Shown here: positions 1 to 5,309 of the stretch, piece after piece
Layout: each line of letters opens with the position of its first letter
Numbering within the stretch: the first letter of the stretch is position 1
Assembly: GCA_021768055.1 (NCBI GenBank)
Contig: JAASSE010000067.1
Span: 1-6,277 of the forward strand
Source of the DNA: Gammaproteobacteria bacterium
GTDB lineage: Bacteria; Pseudomonadota; Gammaproteobacteria; SZUA-229
Reading direction: 5' to 3'
DNA: 6,277 nt
The notes under the pieces: model-generated
Told to the model about the DNA's origin: nothing
What the model saw: the letters and a program-made list of their open reading frames with translations, nothing else
Databases searched by the model: none
Position numbers and translations under genes: made by a program

Positions 1-1
1 A

Positions 2-592
2 GGCGTGGTCAACGGTATCCGCCTCAAGCTGGTTGACCTGTTTGAAGCCGGCCGGGTCACGCGCGATCTAGACAAGACCTTCGGTGAGGAATTCTGGATC
101 CGTGACTGGACCCGGCAACACCGCAATTTCTTCAGGGCACTGAAAACGGAAAAAACCGTGATGTTCATTATCCTGTTGATAGTCATCGCGGTTGCTGCAC
201 TGAACATCGTGTCGACCCTGATGATGACAGTCACCGACAAGGAACCGGACATCGCGATACTGCGGGCACTCGGCATGACACCGGGCAGCATCATGACCAT
301 TTTCATCATCCAGGGTACCGTTATCGGTCTGTTCGGCACACTCATCGGTGTCGCCCTGGGTGTGCCCATCGCACTTAACGTGTTCGAAATCGTGTCGACA
401 CTGGAACTATGGTTTAAAACCGACTTCCTGCCGGCGGACGTGTATTACATCAGCGACATCACCGCTGATGTGCGCCCGAAAGAGGTGATGACCTATGCCA
501 TCTCGGCATTCTGCATCACCGTGCTGGCCACCATTTACCCGGCCTGGCGCGCTTCACGCACCATGCCAGCCGAGGCCCTGCATTATGAGTAG
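2..592 (+). CDS. Lipoprotein-releasing ABC transporter permease, LolC/LolE family (5' partial)
   Basis: This is the C-terminal end of the membrane subunit of the LolCDE complex, which uses ATP to extract mature lipoproteins from the inner membrane and pass them to LolA. The 5' end lies outside the window; the frame is open from base 2, and the GTG at base 5 is not a credible start. Counting from that GTG, about 195 residues are visible, with the end of the periplasmic domain first. Three hydrophobic segments follow, at roughly 51-74, 97-122 and 160-180. The FtsX-type cytoplasmic motif KEPDIAILRALG (79-90) joins the first two, and the protein ends YPAWRASRTMPAEALHYE, very like the LolC/LolE terminus. 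The gene overlaps lolD by 8 bp, implying translational coupling. The visible part cannot separate LolC, LolE or a single LolF-type subunit. No second permease follows lolD, so a partner, if any, must lie upstream or elsewhere. Confidence 0.93.
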   Translation, partial: GVVNGIRLKLVDLFEAGRVTRDLDKTFGEEFWIRDWTRQHRNFFRALKTEKTVMFIILLIVIAVAALNIVSTLMMTVTDKEPDIAILRALGMTPGSIMTIFIIQGTVIGLFGTLIGVALGVPIALNVFEIVSTLELWFKTDFLPADVYYISDITADVRPKEVMTYAISAFCITVLATIYPAWRASRTMPAEALHYE

Positions 593-1274
593 CCAGGCGT
601 TCAGTTTACAAACCATCGATCTTGCCAAGGATTACCGCGAAGGCAGCGGTGAAGCCCTGCATGTACTGTCCGGTATCAACCTGTCGTTGAACGCGGGTGA
701 AACCATCGCCATCATCGGTGCCTCGGGTTCCGGTAAATCAACGCTGTTGAACCTGCTGGGCGGACTGGACAAACCGACATCGGGCCAGGTACTGATCAAT
801 GAGCAGGACCTGATCGCGATGAATGAAAAAAACCGCTGCCATGCGCGCAACCAGCACCTGGGTTTTATCTACCAGTTTCATCATTTGCTGCCGGAGTTCA
901 CCGCGCTGGAGAACGTCGCCATGCCGCACCTGATCAGCGCCGCTGATAAGAATGAATCACGTGACCGGGCCGCTGCCTTGCTGGAAGAGGTCGGGCTCAG
1001 CGACCGGAGCGATCACAAGCCCGGCGAACTGTCCGGCGGTGAACGCCAGCGCGCCGCTATCGCGCGTGCGCTGATCAACAACCCGGACTGCATCCTCGCC
1101 GATGAACCCACCGGCAACCTCGACCGCAAAAATGCGGACATGGCGCTGGAGTTGATCATGCAGCTCAACCGCAAACACGGCACAGCACTGATCATGGTCA
1201 CGCATGACCTGCACATCGCCGAGCAGATGGATACGGTGTACGTCCTCGAAGATGGTCTATTGCGAACGCAATAG
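585..1274 (+). CDS. lolD: LolD, ATP-binding subunit of the lipoprotein-releasing system
   Basis: This is the cytoplasmic ATPase that powers lipoprotein release by LolC/E. The product is 229 aa, close to E. coli LolD (233). All ABC motifs are present in order: Walker A GASGSGKST (45-53), Q-loop Q97 within GFIYQFHHLLPEFTALENV (typical of LolD), signature LSGGERQR (149-156), Walker B ILADEP with catalytic E174 (170-175), D-loop GNLD (177-180) and switch histidine H207. The start is placed at the ATG at 585, inside the end of the permease gene (ATGAGTAG overlap), because LolD homology begins there. The same frame is open upstream from 495, but that part only re-reads the permease gene. A weak purine-rich CGAGG at 571-575 could serve as ribosome binding site, and coupling to the upstream gene is likely. 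The gene ends in TAG. Confidence 0.96.
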   Translation: MSSQAFSLQTIDLAKDYREGSGEALHVLSGINLSLNAGETIAIIGASGSGKSTLLNLLGGLDKPTSGQVLINEQDLIAMNEKNRCHARNQHLGFIYQFHHLLPEFTALENVAMPHLISAADKNESRDRAAALLEEVGLSDRSDHKPGELSGGERQRAAIARALINNPDCILADEPTGNLDRKNADMALELIMQLNRKHGTALIMVTHDLHIAEQMDTVYVLEDGLLRTQ

Positions 1275-1339
1275 TCAGCTAGTAACCAGGATTCATTTCC
1301 CCAAACCTGGAACCTGAAACCGAGTACCTCACCTAACTA

Positions 1340-1366
1340 CTAGCACTCTCACGTCATGAGTGCCAA
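1340..1366 (+). promoter_or_regulatory. CIRCE operator (HrcA binding site)
   Basis: The sequence CTAGCACTC, nine bases, then GAGTGCCAA matches the CIRCE consensus TTAGCACTC-N9-GAGTGCTAA, with one mismatch in each arm and the exact nine-base spacer. It lies 31 bases upstream of hrcA, the usual place for an autoregulatory CIRCE. Established knowledge: HrcA dimers bind CIRCE and repress transcription until heat stress titrates GroEL away from HrcA. I could not place the associated promoter with confidence. CCTGAAA at 1313-1319 resembles a heat-shock -35 box, but no good -10 box follows at the right distance. Confidence 0.93.
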
Positions 1367-1397
1367 AATATACCCACCATAATAATCTCAAAGAGAT

Positions 1398-2432
1398 ATG
1401 CCAGAACAGTTAAACGAACGTGCCGCTATATTGCTGAAAAAGCTGGTTTACAGTTACATCAGTGACGGTCAGCCTGTCGGCTCGAAGAAACTAGCTGATG
1501 ACGCGGAGCTGGATGTCAGTTCAGCGACCATACGCAACGTGATGTCCACGCTGGAAAAGAAGGGATTGATCATCGCGCCGCATACCTCAGCAGGCCGCAT
1601 CCCCACCGAACAGGGCTACCGTCTGTTTGTTGACAGCCTGCTCGAGGTCGAGCCGCTGGAAAGATCAATGCTGTCAAAACTGAAACAGGAACTCGATCCG
1701 GACCAGAATGTTGACGAATTAATCAACCAGGCCTCCCAGCTGGTGTCTGAGCTGACCCACATGGCCGGCATCATCACGGTACCCAAGGCGAGCCAGGCCA
1801 CGCTCAGGCATATTGAATTCCTGCCGCTGTCTGACCAGCGCATTCTCGCGATCATGGTGATCAATGAACGCGAAGTACAGAACCGGGTGCTGCACATGGA
1901 ACGCGAGTATGGCAGTACGGAATTGCAGAATGCGGCCAACTTTCTGAACCAGCATTTCGCCGGCAAGGACATTTACGTCGTGCGTGAGAACCTGTTGCAG
2001 GAACTGCAGCAGGCACGCAGGGACGTCGATACGATCATGCAGACCGTGATCGACGTTGCCGACGCCACCTTTACGGCAGCGAACGAATCGCAGAACCAGT
2101 ATCGCGTTCAGGGTGAAGCCAACCTGGTGCGCTACAACGAAATTGCAGATAGAAACCAGTTGAACCAGTTACTGGAAGTGTTTGATCATAAAAGAGAAGT
2201 TTTAACCCTGCTCGACCGCTGTATCCAGGCCGACGGGGTCAAGGTGTTCATCGGTGAGGAAGCCGGTTTCAAAGGCCTGGGTGACTGCAGCGTGGTCACC
2301 GCACCGTACACGGTGCAGGGACAGCCCGTCGGCGTGCTCGGCGTAATCGGGCCGACGAGAATTAATTACAATATGGTCATTCCCGTTGTCGATATGACCG
2401 CCAAATTACTGGGAGAAGCCCTGAATAAATAG
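1398..2432 (+). CDS. hrcA: HrcA, heat-inducible transcription repressor
   Basis: HrcA is the repressor of class I heat-shock genes; it binds CIRCE and needs the GroEL chaperonin for activity. The 344-aa length is normal for the family. The N-terminus LNERAAILLKKLVYSYISDG (5-24) opens the winged helix-turn-helix domain. The recognition region SSATIRNVMSTLEKKGLI (41-58) and the wing motif PHTSAGRIPTEQGYRLFVD (61-79) follow and are highly typical. The central GAF-like dimerisation region runs from about 105 to 220. The C-terminal block around KVFIGEEAGF and GVLGVIGPTRINYNMVIPVVD (about 282-335) is also characteristic. The ATG at 1398 fits the family start, although its AAAGAGA ribosome-binding-like sequence sits unusually close. 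The gene ends in TAG. It heads the hrcA-grpE-dnaK-dnaJ cluster found in several proteobacteria and Firmicutes; neither recN nor nadK, sometimes seen near these genes, lies between hrcA and grpE here. Confidence 0.97.
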   Translation: MPEQLNERAAILLKKLVYSYISDGQPVGSKKLADDAELDVSSATIRNVMSTLEKKGLIIAPHTSAGRIPTEQGYRLFVDSLLEVEPLERSMLSKLKQELDPDQNVDELINQASQLVSELTHMAGIITVPKASQATLRHIEFLPLSDQRILAIMVINEREVQNRVLHMEREYGSTELQNAANFLNQHFAGKDIYVVRENLLQELQQARRDVDTIMQTVIDVADATFTAANESQNQYRVQGEANLVRYNEIADRNQLNQLLEVFDHKREVLTLLDRCIQADGVKVFIGEEAGFKGLGDCSVVTAPYTVQGQPVGVLGVIGPTRINYNMVIPVVDMTAKLLGEALNK

Positions 2433-2454
2433 GCCTTGAATCACTGGCTTGAGC

Positions 2455-2484
2455 CTTGAAATAGCCTTGCCGGGCCACAATATT
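2455..2484 (+). promoter_or_regulatory. Candidate grpE promoter (sigma-32-like, overlapping sigma-70-like)
   Basis: CTTGAAA at 2455-2461 is a perfect heat-shock -35 box. Thirteen bases later, CCACAATA (2475-2482) matches the CCCCATNT -10 box only partly. The same stretch also reads as a housekeeping promoter: TTGAAA (2456-2461), 17 bases, AATATT (2479-2484). The position, 45-75 bases before the grpE start, is suitable. This is inferred from motifs only; the -10 matches are mediocre. Confidence 0.45.
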
Positions 2485-2519
2485 CAAGCAAATCCCGCAA
2501 AATCAGATTGAGAATTATT

Positions 2520-2523
2520 GGAG
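2520..2523 (+). promoter_or_regulatory. Ribosome binding site of grpE
   Basis: GGAG lies five bases before the ATG at 2529. This decides the start: the frame is also open from a TTG at 2508, but that codon has no ribosome binding site and would add seven residues that do not look like GrpE. Confidence 0.75.
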
Positions 2524-2528
2524 TTGAC

Positions 2529-3101
2529 ATGTCATCCAGCGACGAAAAAACGAAACAGCCGATAGCTGAAGATTCAATGGAGAATCTGGAAGCGGAGATC
2601 GAGGCCGGCGAAGAAGAAATCCTCAAATCCGAAGAGCTACTGTTGAACCAGATTGCCGAAGCCGAGAAAAAGGCCGAGGAGAACTGGGAGCTGTTGTTGC
2701 GCGCCAAGGCGGAGATGGAAAACCTGCGCCGCCGTACCGACAAGGACCTGGAAAATGCGCATAAATACGGCATCGAGAAACTGGTACTGGAAATACTGCC
2801 GGTCAAGGACAGCATGGAAATGGGCCTGGTTGCGAATGATGTGACCGCCGAGAGCCTGCACGAGGGCATGAAGCTGACCATGAACATGCTCAACAGCGTG
2901 TTCAAGAAAATCGGCATCGAGGAGATCAACCCGAACAACGAGAAGTTCGATCCCGAGGTCCACGAAGCCATGACCATGCAGCCATCGTACGAGGTCGAAC
3001 CCAATACCGTGATCAGCGTGATGCAGAAGGGCTATCTGCTGCATGACCGGCTGGTCAGACCGGCGATGGTGATCGTGTCGAAAAAGCCGGATGACGACTG
3101 A
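2529..3101 (+). CDS. grpE: GrpE, nucleotide exchange factor of DnaK
   Basis: GrpE is a homodimeric cochaperone that releases ADP from DnaK, so that ATP rebinds and substrate is let go; its long helices also act as a thermosensor. The product is 190 aa (E. coli 197). An acidic, poorly conserved N-terminus (1-30) is followed by the long coiled-coil region (about 30-90), which includes the hallmark LLLRAKAEMENLRRRTDKD (55-73). A helical-bundle segment follows at about 90-128. The beta-domain that contacts the DnaK ATPase domain runs from about 129 to 187, with NEKFDPEVHEAM (137-148), a GYLLHDRLVRPAMVIVSK block (168-185) and the usual terminal acidic residues. The gene sits 96 bases after hrcA and 97 before dnaK, as expected for the Hsp70 cluster. 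It ends in TGA directly followed by a T7 tract. Confidence 0.97.
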   Translation: MSSSDEKTKQPIAEDSMENLEAEIEAGEEEILKSEELLLNQIAEAEKKAEENWELLLRAKAEMENLRRRTDKDLENAHKYGIEKLVLEILPVKDSMEMGLVANDVTAESLHEGMKLTMNMLNSVFKKIGIEEINPNNEKFDPEVHEAMTMQPSYEVEPNTVISVMQKGYLLHDRLVRPAMVIVSKKPDDD

Positions 3102-3125
3102 TTTTTTTGAGTTTTTTTGTGTTTT
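3102..3125 (+). other. Double T7 tract after grpE
   Basis: Immediately after the grpE stop come seven T, then GAG, then seven T, then GTG and four more T. Upstream there is only a four-base GTCG/CGAC stem (3077-3080 with 3095-3098) and an A5 run (3081-3085) that could pair with the T tract. It may be a weak terminator or pause site partly separating grpE from dnaK, or simply low-complexity DNA. I do not see a hairpin strong enough for a confident terminator. Confidence 0.3.
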
Positions 3126-3130
3126 AAGAC

Positions 3131-3158
3131 GTTGAAAGCACACTGATTAGCCCCAATA
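3131..3158 (+). promoter_or_regulatory. Sigma-32-type heat-shock promoter of dnaK
   Basis: GTTGAAA (3131-3137; consensus CTTGAAA) is followed after exactly 13 bases by CCCCAATA (3151-3158; consensus CCCCATNT). The spacing is right for RpoH (sigma-32) promoters and the run of four C is diagnostic. Transcription would start near 3165, giving a leader of about 35 bases before the dnaK ATG. No CIRCE lies here, so dnaK can be induced independently of HrcA. This is motif-based inference. Confidence 0.72.
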
Positions 3159-3186
3159 TACGAACTAACAACGAATTTATTGCTAC

Positions 3187-3190
3187 GGAG
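3187..3190 (+). promoter_or_regulatory. Ribosome binding site of dnaK
   Basis: GGAG lies eight bases before the ATG at 3199, a standard strong Shine-Dalgarno arrangement. Confidence 0.75.
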
Positions 3191-3198
3191 ATCAACTA

Positions 3199-4917
3199 AT
3201 GTCCAAAATTATCGGTATTGACCTGGGTACCACCAACTCCTGCGTCGCAGTGATGGATGGCGACAAAACCCGGGTGATTGAAAACAGGGAAGGCGACCGC
3301 ACAACGCCTTCTATCGTCGCATTTACTGCAGACGACGAAGTTATTACCGGTCAGCCGGCCAAGCGCCAGGCTGTCACCAACCCTGCTGACACCATGTTCG
3401 CGGTGAAGCGCCTGATCGGCCGCCGCTACGAAGAAGACGTGGTACAGCGTGACATCAAACTGGTCCCCTACAAGATCATCAAGGCCGACAACGGCGACGC
3501 CTGGGTAGAAGCCCACGGCAAGAAAATGGCACCACCGGAAATATCCGCACGCGTGCTGCAGAAGATGAAACAGACCGCGGAAGATTTCCTCGGTACTGAA
3601 GTCAAGGAAGCAGTTATTACTGTGCCTGCCTACTTCAACGATTCACAGCGCCAGGCCACCAAGGACGCCGGCAAGATCGCCGGTCTCGAGGTCAAGCGCA
3701 TCATCAACGAGCCGACCGCGGCCGCACTGGCCTACGGCATGGACAAGAAGCGTGGTGACGTCAAGATCGCGGTATATGACCTCGGTGGTGGTACCTTTGA
3801 CGTATCCATTATTGAAATTGCCGAAATCGACGGCGAACACCAGTTCGAAGTACTGTCGACCAACGGGGACACCTTCCTCGGCGGTGAAGACTTCGACCTG
3901 CGCCTGATCGATTACCTCGCCGATGAATTCGAAAAAGACACGGGTGTAAACCTGCACAACGATCCGCTGGCCCTGCAGCGCCTGAAAGAAGCCGCTGAAA
4001 AAGCCAAGATCGAACTGTCTTCAACTCAGCAGACCGACGTCAACCTGCCTTACATTACCGCAGATGCCAGCGGTCCTAAGCACATGAACATCAAGGTGAC
4101 ACGCGCCAAGCTGGAAAGCCTGGTCGACGACCTGGTTGCGCGTACCATCGATCCAATCAAGACAGCCCTGAAAGACGCCAGCATGTCTGCCAGCGACATC
4201 GATGACATCATCCTGGTCGGCGGTCAGACACGTATGCCCAAGGTACAGGAAGAAGTTGAGAACTTCTTCGGCAAGGAACCGCGTAAGGACGTTAACCCGG
4301 ATGAAGCCGTTGCAATGGGTGCAGCCATCCAGGGCGGTGTACTCGGTGGCCACGTACAGGACATCCTGCTGCTCGATGTAACCCCACTGTCACTGGGTAT
4401 CGAAACCATGGGTGGTGTTATGACCAAGCTGGTCGAAAAGAACACCACGATCCCGACCAAGGCTCAGCAGGTGTTTTCAACTGCCGAAGACAACCAGACT
4501 GCAGTGACCGTGCACGTACTGCAGGGTGAGCGTGAAATGGCGACGGGTAATAAATCACTGGGTCGGTTTGACCTTAGCGACATCCCGCCGGCACCGCGCG
4601 GTATCCCGCAAATCGAAGTCAGCTTCGACATCGATGCCAACGGTATTCTGAACGTATCTGCCAAAGACAAGGCAACCAGCAAGGAACAGTCAATCGTGAT
4701 CAAGGCTTCCAGCGGTCTGTCCGACGATGAAGTCGATCAGATGATCAAGGATGCAGAGGCACATGCTGACGAAGACAAGAAGGCGCGCGAACTGGTTGAT
4801 GCCAGGAACGCGGCTGACAGCATGGTTCACGCCACTGAAAAATCGATCAAGGATCTTGGCGACAAGGTCGACGCCGATGAGAAGGCAAAAGCCGAAACCG
4901 CGATTGCAGATCTGTAG
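3199..4917 (+). CDS. dnaK: DnaK (Hsp70 chaperone), cut short by an in-frame TAG
   Basis: DnaK is the ATP-dependent Hsp70 chaperone that holds exposed hydrophobic peptides. As read, it has 572 aa instead of the roughly 640 usual (E. coli 638). The N-terminal ATPase domain is intact: signature 1 IDLGTTNS (7-14), catalytic K70, signature 2 [14 protein letters not shown] (192-205) with T199, and signature 3 [13 protein letters not shown] (338-350). The interdomain linker [13 protein letters not shown] (388-400) and the beta-sandwich substrate-binding domain (to about 505) look normal, and the lid helices begin near 508. The reading stops at the TAG at 4915-4917, within the lid. The same frame then continues with conserved sequence to 5133, so the intact locus would be 3199-5133, 644 codons plus stop. 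If real, the protein keeps ATPase and peptide binding but loses part of the lid and the acidic tail. It may instead be a base-call error. Confidence 0.93.
   Translation: MSKIIGIDLGTTNSCVAVMDGDKTRVIENREGDRTTPSIVAFTADDEVITGQPAKRQAVTNPADTMFAVKRLIGRRYEEDVVQRDIKLVPYKIIKADNGDAWVEAHGKKMAPPEISARVLQKMKQTAEDFLGTEVKEAVITVPAYFNDSQRQATKDAGKIAGLEVKRIINEPTAAALAYGMDKKRGDVKIAVYDLGGGTFDVSIIEIAEIDGEHQFEVLSTNGDTFLGGEDFDLRLIDYLADEFEKDTGVNLHNDPLALQRLKEAAEKAKIELSSTQQTDVNLPYITADASGPKHMNIKVTRAKLESLVDDLVARTIDPIKTALKDASMSASDIDDIILVGGQTRMPKVQEEVENFFGKEPRKDVNPDEAVAMGAAIQGGVLGGHVQDILLLDVTPLSLGIETMGGVMTKLVEKNTTIPTKAQQVFSTAEDNQTAVTVHVLQGEREMATGNKSLGRFDLSDIPPAPRGIPQIEVSFDIDANGILNVSAKDKATSKEQSIVIKASSGLSDDEVDQMIKDAEAHADEDKKARELVDARNAADSMVHATEKSIKDLGDKVDADEKAKAETAIADL
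4915..4917 (+). other. In-frame amber codon interrupting dnaK (codon 573)
   Basis: The TAG follows IADL and precedes [13 protein letters not shown]. From memory, E. coli DnaK reads TALETALKGEDKAAIEA here, which places the TAG opposite a glutamate. A single change (TAG to GAG for Glu, or to CAG for Gln) would restore a full-length protein; no insertion or deletion is involved. TAG is the ordinary terminator of three other genes in this window (the permease, lolD and hrcA), which argues against general reassignment of TAG. Confidence 0.9.
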
Positions 4918-4923
4918 GAAGCC

Positions 4924-5133
4924 ATGAAAGGTGATGACAAGGCAGCGATCGAAGCGAAAACGACGGCGCTGACTGAAGCTGCAAGCAAGATCGCAGAAAA
5001 GGCCTATGCGCAGCAGGCTGAAGCAGCGAATGCTGAAGCAGCATCAGCCGATACATCAGCTGAGCAGGCAGGCAGCGGTGAAGAAGTTGTCGATGCCGAG
5101 TTCGAGGAAGTCAAAGACGACGAAAACAAGTAA
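4924..5133 (+). pseudogene. dnaK: 3' part of dnaK (distal lid and acidic tail) beyond the TAG
   Basis: This stretch is in frame with the upstream part of dnaK and clearly belongs to it. With GAA GCC at 4918-4923 it supplies the last 71 residues. These comprise the [11 protein letters not shown] helix of the lid, an Ala/Glu/Gln-rich disordered segment, and the acidic end [17 protein letters not shown], which is almost identical to the E. coli DnaK terminus. Codon use and composition match the gene upstream, so the separation looks recent or artefactual. An ATG at 4924 is preceded by AGGAAG (4916-4921), so re-initiation giving a 69-aa fragment is conceivable. A free-standing function is not supported by any known family. 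Confidence 0.8.
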
Positions 5134-5135
5134 CA

Positions 5136-5149
5136 GGTCATTGATGACC
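5136..5149 (+). repeat. Small perfect hairpin after the dnaK stop
   Basis: GGTCAT and ATGACC are perfect inverted arms separated by only TG, starting two bases after the dnaK TAA. With a four-base loop this is a five-pair stem. No T tract follows, so it is not a terminator by itself; it could protect the 3' end of the dnaK message or be chance. Confidence 0.4.
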
Positions 5150-5151
5150 AG

Positions 5152-5255
5152 CCGTTCGCCCTGACCCTGTCCTGAGCTTGCCGAAGGACGATCGAAAGGT
5201 AACGGTGCATGGTTAGAAAACCCGTTCATGCTTCGACAAGCTCAGCACGAACGGG
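5152..5255. repeat. Inverted pair of REP-like palindromic elements
   Basis: Two copies of an element with core CTTCGRCAAGCTCAG lie in opposite orientation. The left core is at 5172-5186 (reads CTGAGCTTGCCGAAG) and the right core at 5231-5245 (reads CTTCGACAAGCTCAG); they are complementary at 14 of 15 positions. The outer arms CCGTTCG (5152-5158) and CGAACGG (5248-5254) also pair. Each copy can fold on its own (GTCCT/AGGAC at 5169-5173 and 5185-5189; CCCGTTC/GAACGGG at 5221-5227 and 5249-5255). The CTTCGACAAGCTCAG core with an ACGAACGG edge is, from general knowledge, a frequent intergenic repeat in many bacterial genomes. Confidence 0.75.
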
Positions 5256-5261
5256 TTTTTT
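5217..5261 (+). terminator. Rho-independent terminator between dnaK and dnaJ
   Basis: CCCGTTC (5221-5227) pairs with GAACGGG (5249-5255). After an A/C mismatch, TGCT (5229-5232) pairs with AGCA (5244-5247), and TTTTTT (5256-5261) follows directly. AAAA before the left arm can pair with the T tract, so it may also act on reverse-strand transcripts. It is built from the right-hand REP-like element. It would end or attenuate transcription between dnaK and dnaJ. Confidence 0.75.
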
Positions 5262-5309
5262 ATGAATTAGTTAAAAATCACGAATAGTTAAGGGAAAGTG
5301 CAAGACACC

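Noticed and set aside
495..584. Longer lolD start at 495
   Set aside because: The extra 30 residues re-read the end of the permease gene in another frame and have no LolD similarity; the ATG at 585 gives the usual family length.
1286..1310. Possible lolD terminator (CCAGG with CCTGG)
   Set aside because: The stem is only five pairs with a 15-base loop and no T tract.
1313..1339. Sigma-32-like promoter for hrcA (CCTGAAA then CCTAACTA)
   Set aside because: The -10 box matches poorly and the spacer of 12 is short; a promoter is expected here because of CIRCE, but I cannot place it.
2441..3143. Reverse-strand frames opposite grpE (187 and 168 aa)
   Set aside because: Ser/Phe-rich and His/Leu-rich shadow translations of the grpE coiled-coil codons, with no ribosome binding site and no known family.
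3196..4703. Long open frames on the reverse strand opposite dnaK (for example 3196-3516, 3643-3957, 4021-4353)
   Set aside because: They lie fully inside a strongly conserved gene, have no recognisable domain, and their amino-acid make-up is what antisense reading of dnaK gives. Overlapping reverse frames in dnaK are a common artefact of its codon usage.
4915..4917. TAG as selenocysteine or genome-wide sense codon
   Set aside because: Selenocysteine uses TGA, not TAG, and three neighbouring genes end in TAG at the expected family lengths, so TAG works as a normal stop here. Pyrrolysine or a suppressor tRNA remains only a remote option.
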